Assembly (NCBI GenBank): GCA_977006965.1
Contig: OZ345355.1
Coordinates: 3,162,001 to 3,226,000 of the forward strand
DNA: 64,000 bases
Origin: Phymatolithon calcareum
Taxonomy: Eukaryota > Rhodophyta > Florideophyceae > Hapalidiales
Reading direction: 5' to 3'
Within the stretch, counting starts at the first letter, position 1, and every line of letters starts with the position of its first letter. Of this stretch, positions 41,391-52,420 are shown piece by piece. The notes beneath the pieces are model-generated. The model was not told where the DNA came from. It did no database searches and saw nothing but the letters and a program-made list of their open reading frames with translations. Both the position numbers and the translations under genes were made by a program.

Positions 41391-42345
41391 ATGGGAGCAT
41401 TGTTCTCTAAACAGCAGAGAGATCCTGTTCAGGTCAAACCCGAATTTCAATAAAAAACCCATTCAAGAATAAAAAGCCCCGTGCGGACCGACGAGGAGTC
41501 CGAGGTACATGATTTTTTCGATGAAAACGATGGCAATTGTGCTCCAATTGTTTCTCGAATTTCTTTCTCTGACGATGGCAAAAGGAAGAGTTTCGCATAT
41601 GATCATTTTGATGACAGAGGCCAAGGCAAAGCGCAAGCGCGGTCAGCATGGCAAGCCCAAAAGCGTAGGATTATCTCCGATTTCGCCCGCGCGCTTATTC
41701 CAGGAGGTGAGTCTCAAGAAAATACGGCGTCGAAGGGAAGTCTTCTGAAACGCTTTTCGCAGAGGTCGCCTACTTCAATCGGATCATTTGCAACGTACGG
41801 CTACGACGACTTGTCGCCACTGAACTGAGAAGCAGAACTCACAATTCGCAACCTCACCAAGCTCACTGTCTCCATGGGATACTCCCCGGAACTCTGCCAT
41901 AGATTCATCAGATAGTTCTGATGTCTTCTATGACGCATTGCCGAAAACAGTGCACTGGTTGAAACCTGAGAAGCGCAGAATGGTGTCCGACTTCACATGG
42001 TCTGCTGTATCCTCTGAAAGCACTGAAATTTGGTTGCCGAAGAAGGCGGGCGGAAAATGCAAGACTTCGATATTATCTGATGAACAGTTTTACGATGCCC
42101 AGACTTGGTTTACGCCTGCATGGTCGAAATCTTGTTCTTCTCGAGTAAGCTCTTCAGATTCATTTAGAACAGCACCTGATGATAATGTTGCTCCGTGGTT
42201 CATGTCGGTAGGCTCTGTGACATTAGTTTCAACCACATATCTGACATGTGCGGCATGGTACCAAATAGCATGTGCAGAAACTTCAAAACAGGTGACAAAA
42301 ATCGGCAACTTGCTGCGATTCAACACTCGAAAAACAGAGACATAA
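41391..42345 (+). pseudogene. Two-repeat hypothetical protein with one stop and one frameshift
   Basis: Starts MGALFSKQQRDPVQVKPEFQ (an N-myristoylation-like MGxxxSK start). TAA follows at 41451-41453, then the same frame continues KSPVRTDEESEVHDFFDEND, AWQAQKRRIISDFARALIPG and YGYDDLSPLN. After a shift near 41828 the frame resumes SLSPWDTPRNSAIDSSDSSD, VHWLKPEKRRMVSDFTWSAV and a hydrophobic stretch (FMSVGSVTLVSTTYLTCAAW). Two copies of a (W)xxx(K/Q)KRR(I/M)(I/V)SDF(A/T) motif suggest internal repetition. About 310 codons in all. Family unknown. It could be a pseudogene or a gene with unrecognised introns. Confidence 0.45.
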
Positions 42346-42349
42346 AAAG

Positions 42350-43071
42350 TGCACCGCGGACGGTCGGGACATACTAATATCAAGATTGGATTGTCGCCAT
42401 TGCCTGCGTCGTCCGTAGGCGATCCTTTGTTCAGCACAGGACCCGAGATCAACGTGCCACCAAAACGCTTTGCCGATTCAACGGTGGCGTCGACTGACTC
42501 CCGGTCTTTCCTCAACTGTCCTACGATGTCGACGTACGTATGCGGTGCCACCGTGCGATATGTTAGGGGTGAGCGGAGACTCGAATCGCCCGAGCTCCGA
42601 TACTGCATCGCGGATATGAGACTGAGAAGAGTGCAGTCGTGCCTCCAGAGAATTGCTGAACAATTTGCCTGGGGGCTTTTCCACCGCGTGGTCCTGCGCC
42701 AAAGAGGTGACGCTCTTGAGTAAGCCCCCATTCAATGTTGCACCATCAAGGACGTAGAGGATGTATCTGGCCGAGGGGAGGCGTGTCCTTCTTGCTCGAC
42801 AGCCATCGATAGACCAGATGCTACGGGGACCGCGACCGGAGGCAAGAGCGAGATAACGGCGAGACTGAACTTGCTTTGTCTTTTAACCAGCTGCTGGTTC
42901 CTGGAGAAAGTGTTCAAGGATTCTGTGCAATAAATTTCTTATTTGCCCTTTCCGGTCTTCTTGCCGACGACAAACCAATGGACACTGTCCATTTGCCGCT
43001 TTTCCATCATGAACACAATGGCCGACGATTGCTGTTTCACACGTCTTGATTTGCTTCGTTTGCTTAGCCAC
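42350..43071 (-). other. Discontinuous minus-strand coding-like region
   Basis: Successive minus-strand frames give MAKQTKQIKTCETAIVGHCV, RYILYVLDGATLNGGLLKSV, KLFSNSLEARLHSSQSHIRD and (shifted) YVDIVGQLRKDRESVDATVE. They may be pieces of one decayed gene, but I recognise no family and the frame changes twice. The frame continuing to 42090 overlaps the end of the plus-strand gene and is doubtful. Confidence 0.3.
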
Positions 43072-43082
43072 TAGTTTGGGCT

Positions 43083-43760
43083 CTAGATTGGCTTCTCGGC
43101 GTTATCTGGACAAGTTTCCGCAAAATGACGAGTAACTCTGTCATCTCGCTTAGCGGGCTGGACGAACCGCACAGCCAGCAAGTACCTTTGTCGGTATACC
43201 AGACGCCAGAGATATGTCCGCGTGAGAGCTCTCATGTGTGGGGTAAGTGGGAAGGAGAAAACAAGGTCGCTCCGCGCGTCGGACTTTGACCTTATGTGAA
43301 TCGCTCCTTCCCCAACGGTTGCTTCGCATGCCACAACGTTCGGGCAGCAGCTTGCAGCCTTGTCGGTCTCGCGATGAATCGATTGCACGTAGCCCAGACT
43401 ACGCCCAGGGCCAACGCTTTCTATCTTCGGAAGCGCGCGCCGCGCGATTGCTTTGCGAGGACGTCATTCGGAGCGCCCGTCTCACTGTCCTCCACTTGCC
43501 TCGCTGCAAGCGACGAACAGCTGCCATCAGAACCAATCGCCGCAAAATCGCACGGGGCGAGTTCGCGCTTCTGCACTCACCGACCTGACGCGTCGCATAC
43601 CGGTGCAATCATGCGGGAATTCCAGTCCGCACCGGCTGGCGGTTACCCTCGTATTCCGTGCTCATAGTGCCCGGTGCGCCAGTTGTTTTGAAGCATTATC
43701 TGTCTCGTGAAGCAGTCGCGGTTGCATTGTCCTGGTCCGGCATATTGGCTGCGTTCTCGG
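43083..43760. other. GC-rich stretch with unsupported frames
   Basis: Frames of 70-123 aa exist on both strands (43083-43388 -, 43296-43667 +, 43247-43588 +). They overlap, contain no motif, and are expected from high GC. Confidence 0.35.
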
Positions 43761-44036
43761 TTTGAATTTTGGTAGACGTATCGGACACAAATTGCAGTGG
43801 GACGGACACAATCCAGCGTCCAGCCTGCAAATGTGCGAGAGCAATGCCTGGATCGGACGTGGGAACCTGGGTCCCGGGTCCTGAAGGTATGATACATGGA
43901 CACCAGCATAATAAAACTCGCATTCCCCATGAACATCGAGTGCCTCATGGAGTGCATGATGTTTCCCTGCGTCTACTGCAGTATCAGTTTATTCACCGCT
44001 GTATGCAGCGCGCCGAGCATAAGGAACCAATACATT

Positions 44037-44155
44037 CAAACTTCGTCAGATTGCGCGCAATGTTTTGCATTAGCTGGAATCCATCGAGATTTAAAACCGG
44101 AATGGCTGCGGGGGAACAGACGGTGGTGCGAAATTTTGGGTTTATTGAAAACATA
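44037..44155 (+). pseudogene. Protein kinase catalytic-loop fragment
   Basis: KLRQIARNVLH in one frame and, after a one-base shift, ALAGIHRDLKPEW..GNRRWCEILGLLK in the next. This aligns with the kinase segment LHxxGIHRDLKPENLL...KILDFG, with the DFG lost. Nothing on either side completes the domain, so it is a small relic, probably of a different kinase than the one at 39647. Confidence 0.5.
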
Positions 44156-44234
44156 AGGCTTTAAATTCCAGGCTCTATTTAATGCGTCTCGGACTTCAAA
44201 CTATATATGGCAACTGCGCTACTCTCCAGTCCAG

Positions 44235-46628
44235 CTACAAATACCTTCCTTGCCTCATTGTACCCCCGCACCAAACTTTAAACGGAAAAGTCCCAAGCAC
44301 TATGTCCTTAGTCGGTATATTTGCATACACAAAGTTACGGTGATGATACACTTCTGCACTGCAGGGGGGGAAAGAATTGGGCCAGAGATCTGATGCCTCC
44401 CGTCCACAACTCCGAATGGTTTGCGCGGCTTCCTCGTCAGTAAGTTCGTACTTGTTGACGTTGCGATGATAGCTCGACGCTTTCTCTCGAGAACGGCCCA
44501 ATCGTTGATTCGATTGCCAAGCGAAAGCTCGTTTTTTTCGGTTCCAGATAACGACTACGTCACCATTGTCCCGAGACACAACGTGACATCCGTCAGAGCT
44601 CTTCGATACAGCACCAACAGGCCTCTTGTGGCCTTCCAATGCGTCTCCTATGTGAACACCTGCTGTGACATCGCATGTTCGGACAGTTTTGTCCTCGGAC
44701 CCGGAGAGAATCCGATGACCATTCGGGCTCAATGAAACACATCGCACGCTGCCTGTATATCCTTCCAGAGGATCCTCAATTGGATTTAGCATCACAGCGT
44801 CCAACAACCACACAGTCTTGTCAGATGTACCGGAGACAATCTGCCGCCCGTCAGGACTGAACGAATTTCAATTCACGATATATGTGTGACCTTCCAATGG
44901 ACGACAAATCTGACTGCCTGTAGGCGAGTCCCGCAAACACAATGATCCATCCCCCAACACGAACGCAACACGAAGCCCGTTATGGCTTATCGCAATAGCC
45001 TCTACCGGTGCGGAATACCCCAATTTTCGCTTGTTTGCTTCCGCTTCAACACGTGTGTCCCAAATGCGAATAGTTCCATGTTCAGATCCGGAAACTATTC
45101 TTTCCCGGTCAGAAGTAAAAACAACACTTCTCACCCAGTTGTGCACATTAAATGCGTGCGTGTACACAACTGAGTGAGAAGTGTTGCTTTTGCTCCTGAC
45201 GGGGAAAGCATACTTTCTAGATCTGACCATGGAACTATTTTGACGATGTCCAGATACGCCGTCCACTATTGCCGTCCCACAATCCAACGGTTCCATCCAA
45301 TGATCCAGATGCTATTTGTTCTCCGTCATGCTAAACATCACTGCGCGTCCAGTGATTGCCAGACCTATGGGCAGACCAGCACATATCGAAAGAATCGTCC
45401 TTACACGTCTCAGTTCGCCGGTTGACCCTCGCGGCGCTTGCTCTGTCGGACCTCGTGTCGCATGCATAATGAGTATGTTAACAGACACGGCTCCGAGTGG
45501 GACTCTTGGCGCAAAGTCAACGGTGAGCCCAGCAGCGTCTGCAATTATCGTACTCTTGGTGGTTATCGCTATTCGGCTTTCAGAGCAGGATCTGAACAGC
45601 TGGCGAAGGTCGTTTAAGAACCCGGTCGGACAGTTTTTCGTAGGCCAGAGATCGTCAACAAGAAAGAGACATCTCTTCACTTCGAACCATGCGACCGCGA
45701 AATCAACAGCTTCTCGGGGCTTCTGGGAGCGTGTCACAGCAGAGACAGATCCGGACGCCCTTGTTAGCCGCATTATCTTCGCGATTTCTCCTATTGCCGT
45801 GAATAAAGAGGCACTTTGACCGATAGATATGTAATGCATTCCGTCAGGAAAGTGGAGGCGAATGCCACTGTCAAATGCAAGACCTTGGAGTGCAATCGTC
45901 TTACGAACGCCAGCCATCCCAATGACACCATGGGCGGGTGCAGTAATCCATGTCGCCGCAGTCACTGTTTCTGACGATAGTGTGGATAAAAATCGAATGC
46001 TTTAGTATCCCTTCCGGCGTACTGTACATTCCGTCTGCCTCATTCACTACAAAGTTAAGATGTGCGCCTTGAGGAATTGCTCGCGTGCTAGCTCCACGGC
46101 GATACACTTCTGCGACGGTGCCGGCGATTCGCAAGCTATCGAGCTTTGGGACAAGAACGTCTTGCTGTTCTTGACTTTTCAGTCCTGTAACGAGCATTGA
46201 AATCAGAGTGAGTAGCAGGGTCGATGCGCCTTAGACTTGCAGTTGCAGAGCATTCATGGTTTCACTAAGAGTTGAGGCTCGGGTTGTACGACGAAGCCAG
46301 GACTTGACTTTAGCCGATACGCCACCAGTACTTCCAAGAAATGCCTTAGAGCAAACTGTCTCCAAGCTTGAGTTGCAGTGGTTGAGGATGTCGCCCACGG
46401 ACTTTAACGTTTCGATGAAGACGACACTGATGCACTAGGAATGGCCGCTGGAGTTAATAGAAGATGTGTCTCCACCTCGGCGATGTGTCGCATCAGGCGA
46501 TTGAGCTCATCAGTCAAGCTGCGGAATGTGTCAGGTCCATGACAGATATTGGCAATTCGCGTCTTGATGCTGTTAACGACAATGCGCGCTTCTGCGATGA
46601 TGGAAAGTCCGAAGCCGGTAACCTCCAT
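44235..46628 (-). pseudogene. NLR-like protein: N-terminal helical bundle, NB-ARC, WD40 (broken)
   Basis: NB-ARC/WD40 proteins are signal-transducing STAND ATPases used in immunity and cell death. On the minus strand the N-terminus (46628-46190) reads IKTRIANICHGPDTFRSLTD, LNRLMRHIAEVETHL, then LNHCNSSLETVCSKAFLG and TLSETMNALQLQV. This looks like a four-helix MLKL/HeLo/RPW8-type bundle. NB-ARC follows (46000-45312). Walker A is GMAGVRKT instead of GMAGVGKT, Walker B is CLFLVDDLW, then SRIAITTKS and GLPIGLAITG. WD repeats come next: IASGSLDGTVGLWDGNSGR, VRSVVFTSDRERIVSGSEHG, FSPDGRQIVSGTSDKTVW, VRCVSLSPNGHRILSGSEDK. Frame breaks occur at ~46440, ~46225, ~45975 and ~45312, and TGA at ~44868. 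Dead. Confidence 0.75.
45073..45245. repeat. Inverted duplication of one WD repeat inside the NLR-like pseudogene
   Basis: 45073-45147 and 45165-45245 are imperfect reverse complements, so a WD repeat is read on both strands (plus: RSVAFAPDGESILSRSDHGT; minus: RSVVFTSDRERIVSGSEHGT). The arms nearly touch (~17 nt between), giving a long hairpin that also breaks the gene. Confidence 0.75.
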
Positions 46629-46841
46629 GCATCTCCGAGTAGCAGCGACAATAGCTTATGTGATGGAGAAGGGAGAGGTGGACGACTTGGTTATTTGGGA
46701 TAGTGTTGACATGAAAGGCCTGCTGGGATGGTTCGATTTTGCCGTTTACCAAGTCGTGTTCCTGATGGTCGGAAGAGCATCGATATTTTATATCAACCAA
46801 GAAAGTTTTTCCGATACTATCATATAGCCAGGGGAAAGTTA

Positions 46842-47108
46842 AGGCCGATGAACGAATAGCTCCCAACCGAGAAAATCGGAAAATGAGAAATTGAGAACGC
46901 CAGTAAAGTTACGTCCAATAGAACACCTTCATTTGTGAAATTTTTCTTCTTCTGCTTACTTCAGGTTCAAAAAATTCCACAAGTGCACGTATTCTATTGG
47001 ATATATTGGCGTTCCCATTTTCTCAATTTCCCATTTTCCCGGTTAACCAGGAAAATGAGAAATTGAGAAAATTATTCCTCAATTGGGAACTGTTCGTTCA
47101 TCGGCCCT
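46842..47108. mobile_element. MITE with TA duplication, 267 bp
   Basis: Ends AGGCCGATGAACGAATAGCT (46842) and, inverted, AGGGCCGATGAACGAACAGT (47108), flanked by TA at 46840-46841 and 47109-47110. Subterminal inverted stretches include AAAATGAGAAATTGAG and TTGGCGTTCCCA-type sequence, so most of the element can fold. No ORF. Tc1/mariner-type by target. Confidence 0.75.
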
Positions 47109-47110
47109 TA

Positions 47111-48946
47111 CTGTACTGTGGACGGGGACAAAAGCAGAATTTTTCAGTTTCAAAGATTGTAGAGAAAAATTATCCTCTATTGTGCCAGGCATATTATAGG
47201 CTAAAGATTGTATCAAAATTATTAGCGAAAAGCATAGTGCTCTCTATGACGAGTTGTATCGGATGGAGCCCGGCAGCCAATTGCAGTGTGCTAAAACAAC
47301 AGTCACGTCGTTAGGCAACTCCTTTTTAGAAAGCTGTGGTGATGGTTTAGCTGGATTCGCGCCCGTGCGCTAAGAGCTTCAATCAAGGCGATTGAATGAG
47401 AAACTCTTGCAGCTGATACAGCTTGTAGGAATTTTCCAGTTCGTGCCTATCGTGGAGATGTCGCATCAAACGATTCAGATTCAAGAATGGCTCCTTAGAA
47501 AAGGTATTTTGATCTCGAGGGTGTGGCTATGGACAGTGTGATACACTCTGTTCGTCGACAGTAAGCTTACGCTCCACTATGTCATTTGACACTACATTGT
47601 CAGCAGCTTAAAACGAGTCGGTCTTTTATCTATTTTCAGAACCGCTCGTTATAATCGAACGGTACGAGGAGAGAACAGCAGGAACCAACACGTGCCGCAC
47701 TCCACAAAGGTCTTTTGCACCAACACGGGGCAAGGGTTTGCGTGCATTTGCAAAGTTGCGCTAAATATCACCAGGTGTGTGGGTAACTTATAAATAAAGG
47801 TTTCTACCTTCTTTCTTTCAGCAACACATTCACCCCATTCGCATTATCTCCGACTTTTCTTGGCTTGCCGACACAACTGCTGGTCATGTAGTATCGATTT
47901 CGATCTTGAGATGCCGTGCACAAGCTTTTCAGGTCTCCATTCAATGGGCTCCATGGCTCAAGCCTGGGGCGCGGCTTGAGCTGCGTTGACCGTGATACGC
48001 ATATTTGGGCGGTGTGCAACCGAAGGTAAGGTCACATTTCTGGCACCTGTCAAAGCTTCATGCGGGGAAAGCGCTTTCTTCAACAATGCAACTGGGTCCT
48101 CACCTGTGTTAAACTGTCGTGGTAAACTGTAGTGGTAAACTGTAGTGGTAAAACTGCCTCCGCGAACCTGTGTGCATATTTAGGTGTGATACAGGCAGGA
48201 ACGTTGAGGTCGCCGGTTCGAGCCCTGTCACGAACAAGAATTGAATTAAGTCCCGCGAAGGGCGCACGGATGTCACCGTGTAATGGTGTGCCACAATACT
48301 CGCGAGAAGCAGTTACGCGAGTATTCAGAATGAATCCAGTCCAGGAGCACCTTAGAGGTCCCTAGATGTTGAATAACGCACACCATGTGCAGCTCAGATA
48401 TCCTGTAATAAAACCAAGAAACTTGTCTTCTGCTTAATAAATCTAGTTTGTTATATTCCAGTCAGCTTTGAATCGCACCAGCCTCCAAATCACACGGCGG
48501 CACGTAGCACACAACTTTCACCATGACATAGAGATGGGGACATGGCGAGATTCTCGAATCAGAGGATACATCATGTGAGATATTACATGGGTAAATATGT
48601 GCCGTGGAATGCTGTGTGCTGTGTACTGGTACATGCGGAAATGCCGCCCAACCTCTCACGCCAGAAGTATTATGAGCATCTGGTTGCGGAGCCAGTTGGT
48701 AATTCTGACTGAATGTTCACCTAGAAACAGTGCCTTATGTTTAGGTTTTCAGTGCGACTTATGGGAGCGTACGGAGTCCGTCAGATGTCTCCCTAAACCA
48801 GCTTCTCAAAATGAATGAATGACCACAGTAATGAATTGGAAATGAAGTCGGCCTAGACATAAAACAGTTTTATAACGACTAAAAATACAGCGTTCCTAAA
48901 CTTTCGATAAGAAGAACACAACCTTCCTAAACTTTCAACACAAAGA
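47111..48946. other. Intergenic, no protein gene seen
   Basis: Low coding potential. ~47785-47820 has AATAAA followed by a TTTCTT-rich run, matching sequences at ~56460 and ~59650. Holds the tRNA-like segment at 48113-48235 (separate entry). Confidence 0.45.
48113..48235 (+). tRNA. tRNA-like segment with B box (doubtful)
   Basis: Three 13-bp copies of CTGT(C/A)GTGGTAAA (D-arm-like AGTGGTAAAC) are followed by CTGCCTCCGCGA...AGGCAG, which could be an anticodon stem interrupted by an intron-like insert. Then comes GGTCGCCGGTTCGAGCCC with a B-box GGTTCGAGCCC. TCGTG near 48118 can pair with CACGA at 48230. The T stem is imperfect. Could be a SINE head or a pseudo-tRNA. Confidence 0.22.
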
Positions 48947-49621
48947 TTATTGGCACAACTGCGCCGCCGGAATTTGGCGCTGACTTGAGAAAATCTTCGA
49001 GATAAACGCGGTAAACGCAGCAATAATCAAAGCAACACGTGCCTTAACCATCTCAATCAAACGAACCACAACCGACGGTGCTGCCGCCTCAGCGCCACTC
49101 ACGGTCGGCACAAGATCCTTCTGCACTTGCGGCACCTGCATGGCCTTCATGACTTTCGTCGCCTCATTCATTCCCGCGGTGACCATTTTCGCATCCGCAG
49201 ACTCCACGGCGGCGTCAAGCGCTCGTGCAGCCACCGAAGTATTCACAACGGTTTCTTCGTCGCGGTCCGGAGTGACGGGCGACTGCGGATCCTCGGTCGC
49301 GGCGAGGGAGTCGGGCGGTGTGACACAAACGGGGGCGGTAACTGCCTGCAACTTATCGATAAACTTCTGATTCAAAACCTTCCAACGGTCATCGTTGGCA
49401 CGTAGCTTAGCGTCAAACTCCGCCTCTTTTGCGGCGAGTTTGGCGGCGTACTCTTTCTCCATTGCGGCTTCACGCTCGGCATAGTGTTCTTTTTCGGCGG
49501 CACGCTCCTCCTCGAGTGAGGTGACGCGCGCAAGCAGCAGTTCAACCTGCTGTTGCAGGGACGGTGCGGCGGTGCCTGCGGCGCCGGTGCTCTTCCGCTT
49601 GGACGATCTCTTGCTCGGCAT
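48947..49621 (-). CDS. Coiled-coil protein with C-terminal hydrophobic helix, paralog 1
   Basis: 224 aa, ATG at 49621. Basic N-terminus (MPSKRSSKRKST), then a coiled coil of ~85 residues (LQQQVELLLARVTSLEEERA ... KLAAKEAEFDAKLRAN) ending at DDRWKVLNQKFIDKLQAV. A Pro/Thr/Asp linker follows, then an Ala-rich helical part. Near the C-terminus is a hydrophobic helix (VRLIEMVKARVALIIAAFTA) ending FSSQRQIPAAQLCQ. This fits a tail-anchored or membrane-associated protein. Same length and layout as the gene at 52951, with a shared motif before the linker. Codons are GC-rich relative to surroundings. Family not recognised. Confidence 0.75.
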   Translation of the reverse strand: MPSKRSSKRKSTGAAGTAAPSLQQQVELLLARVTSLEEERAAEKEHYAEREAAMEKEYAAKLAAKEAEFDAKLRANDDRWKVLNQKFIDKLQAVTAPVCVTPPDSLAATEDPQSPVTPDRDEETVVNTSVAARALDAAVESADAKMVTAGMNEATKVMKAMQVPQVQKDLVPTVSGAEAAAPSVVVRLIEMVKARVALIIAAFTAFISKIFSSQRQIPAAQLCQ

Positions 49622-50884
49622 TGCAGCGGAATTGGTGATTGGATTTTGGGGAGGTCAAGATGTGACGTGAAGATGAGATGAGATGGGATAGCGCTCACTG
49701 TAGGTGTTGCTTGCTCGGTTAAGAGACTGGGGGAATGTCGGTCTCACAGACCGCACGTGCTTTGAAAGTGAGTTGGGCTGAATGATCGCCCTAATGTGTC
49801 GGTAGCTTTACACAATCTGCGACGCGCACTTTTGCCGCATTGGACGACGCAAGTGGCGCGCGGTCCAATGGAGCGTTTTTGTCATCGGTGAACTGTTGGA
49901 GGCAACAACACGTTTTGAGGTTCCATTGGTTGTAATTAGATCATAAAGAATATTATTTGAAATTTCAATGCTATCGAACCGATATTGTTCAGTGGACAAG
50001 TCTCGGGAGCAGGCGACGGTGATGCGAATTGCTCCGATTGGCAGATTATTTCGACACAAGTGTCCAACGCTTGCTGTGCGAACTGCAGGAAGAGTATGCG
50101 CATATGTTTTTTGGAAACTTTTTCATCCTTTTTCGGTAGCATGCAGCATCCAAATTGGGTGCAGGCGTCGATTAGAGCGATGCATGAAGCGCAATAAATG
50201 TAGGCAGTACTGAAACATGAATTTGCGTTTCATTTTTCAAGACAAATGTACGGTATGATAAACTAGGAGGCAAATTGTGCACTGCGGACACTGGACTATA
50301 TATGGATAATGTAGTGTTGAACTGTACAGCGAGGAGCGTCCAAGAAATTTGTTGAAAATCTAGTTTTGAACGTCATATATGATGCCGAGCGACGTGCATC
50401 CGCCGCATTTCGCCACATCATCTGCCACTGTGCACAGCAACAAGCTTCATCTGGAGATCGGCAACAAGGTAGCGTCTCATTGCCTTTGGAGCTCAAAGGG
50501 TTTCGTGACAAATGGTTTCCGTTGCGACGTGAAGACTTTTGCTCGGGAAAAGTGCTAGAGACAAGGGCGGTATGACGCCGCAGCCTCGTGTACCGGCCGG
50601 TAGGAGAACGATTCTGTTCGTGTTACAAGAAATGGAGCAGGCATCGTGCGCAAGATGTGTACCCTTGAACAGAGCTCCTGGCAAAGTGCGAAGATCAGCG
50701 TCCTCCTCTTACTGTAACCTTTCCACCTTTGCGCGTACATCCGCCGTGTCTGTCCAATTGAATTCATATCGATTGTTCTTGTCTCCCAGTCTGCGCCTGA
50801 TGACTGATTGCACAGTAGTAGGGTGAGCAGAGATTACACATTCGTACGCCATATTTCAGAAAGATGCGTCTTCGCCTTCTTACA

Positions 50885-50950
50885 CCAGCAGATCGCCTGA
50901 CCCGGTCGCCGGGTCTGGTATGCGGAATACGAGTGTTTACCACTGAGCCA
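50885..50950 (-). tRNA. tRNA-Arg(CCG)-like pseudogene (doubtful)
   Basis: On the minus strand TGGCTCAGTGGTAAACAC is a good A box/D arm. TCGTA-TTCCGCA-TACCA would be an anticodon arm with one mismatch and anticodon CCG. A perfect GACCCGG/CCGGGTC hairpin follows, where a T arm with GGTTCGA is expected but absent. It looks like a decayed tRNA or a tRNA-derived SINE head. Confidence 0.3.
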
Positions 50951-52138
50951 TGGTCTGTTCTGCAGTTGCCAATGTGAGGATATCAGTATTTCGTTGGCAG
51001 AAGTGTTCTCATTTCCATCCTATCCATTGCGCATCCCGGGGGGGGGGGAGAGCGCAAAGACTTAATGAGTTGCTTCCCTGCATTCTGTATGGCCCTTGCG
51101 CGATGCCTCTCCTCAGGGCAGTCGAGCGGGTTGTGTAGCTCGCGGGGATCGTACAAAACAGCGCAATGCGCGTGTCGATGATCGATCACCGATACTCTAT
51201 GTGAACGGAACTGTTGGCAATTTTGGTCTATGCCCAAAGCATAGAGCAAAAGCTGCCAATAGTGCGTCAGTCCCACTGTTATGTATACACTGCTAGGAAT
51301 TTGCGGTGCGTCTTTGGCCGGCTTGCAGGAACGAAGTTTGCCCCAATTCTGGGCAGGGTTGCTGTGCTGTCATTCGATTACAGTCTCGAGTTTACCCTCA
51401 CCGGATATCACACCAATGCTTACTACATAATGATGCTCTTCAGAGAGACGGGTTATGGGATATCTCGATTCAGTTTTGCAAAACGAAGGACATGTGTGTA
51501 GGAAGTGGAAGCGGACAGATGGATTGGACCCGGCAACATATCCTTCGGCTTGCGAAACTGAGTCATGATACGGCACAGTCCATCTCTCTGAAGAATAGAA
51601 CTGGGCGCGGTAACCAAACGAGCGCAATTCGGTTGGCACGCTTTTCGCACGACTCTGAATCTTCACATCAGTTTCTACATGCATGAGTATACTGTACTCG
51701 TAAAACCGCGCCAATGTAAGGATCAGTTAGGTCCTCATTTCCAGCTTCTGTCATATACCGGAAGAACGCATCCCCAACACGAACAGCGATACTCCCAAGA
51801 CAAGAACACATGAGAATACAACAATAGTGGAGACAGTCACCGTCTCCACGAGCACGCGTTTCCTAATAATCGAGCCCACACGGACGACTAACGCGCGGGG
51901 TGCCCTCCAATGTACTTTCTCGAACACTTAACAGCGCGACAACGACCGCGCTCGTGACACCGCTGTACAAAAAGGAACATTTTTTTCTTCATCTTCCAAC
52001 ACGACCGTCTCAGAAATTGTCCTGCTCCACTGCAAAGTGCACAGAAAGAGGGACCCAATAGTGCACATGGGTACCACATCGAGTGCACTAAAGTAAAGTT
52101 GATAGCATTATCATACTTGATGCTCCATGGTGGAGCCC

Positions 52139-52195
52139 CGCTCCCCGATCTCGCCATGCTGTACATCATGTACAGCATGGCAAGATCGGGGAGCG
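52139..52195. repeat. Near-perfect palindrome, 28-bp arms, 1-nt centre
   Basis: CGCTCCCCGATCTCGCCATG..TACAT (52139-52166) pairs with 52168-52195 with one mismatch around a single C. Similar in form to the palindrome at 35981. Confidence 0.9.
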
Positions 52196-52400
52196 CTATT
52201 CGACGAGATTCAGTCAGTTTCAATCTCGTCATGGAGATGAATTCGCAAAGCAATTATCATATATTATATGTTTGTAGCCTGATGAATGTAAAACAGCTTC
52301 CGCCGCCTAAACTTGGCCCACAACGGTTACTTTTTTGTAATTTATTCACGGCGCATACCCACTCATACAGACTGGACGTTGCTGAAACATCCCAAAAATC

Positions 52401-52420
52401 GATGCGATGCGATGCGATGC
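52401..52420. repeat. (GATGC)4 microsatellite
   Basis: Four perfect 5-bp units. Confidence 0.9.

Noticed and set aside
42090-42731. 213-aa minus-strand frame
   Set aside because: Overlaps the plus-strand coding-like frame at 42090-42345, and its left part competes with another minus frame; kept only as a doubtful region.
43083-43667. Several 100-aa frames on both strands
   Set aside because: They overlap, share no motif, and arise in GC-rich DNA where stops are rare.
51030-51060. Poly-G run as a regulatory element
   Set aside because: A single 12-G run (and another at 61830) with no context; likely microsatellite noise.
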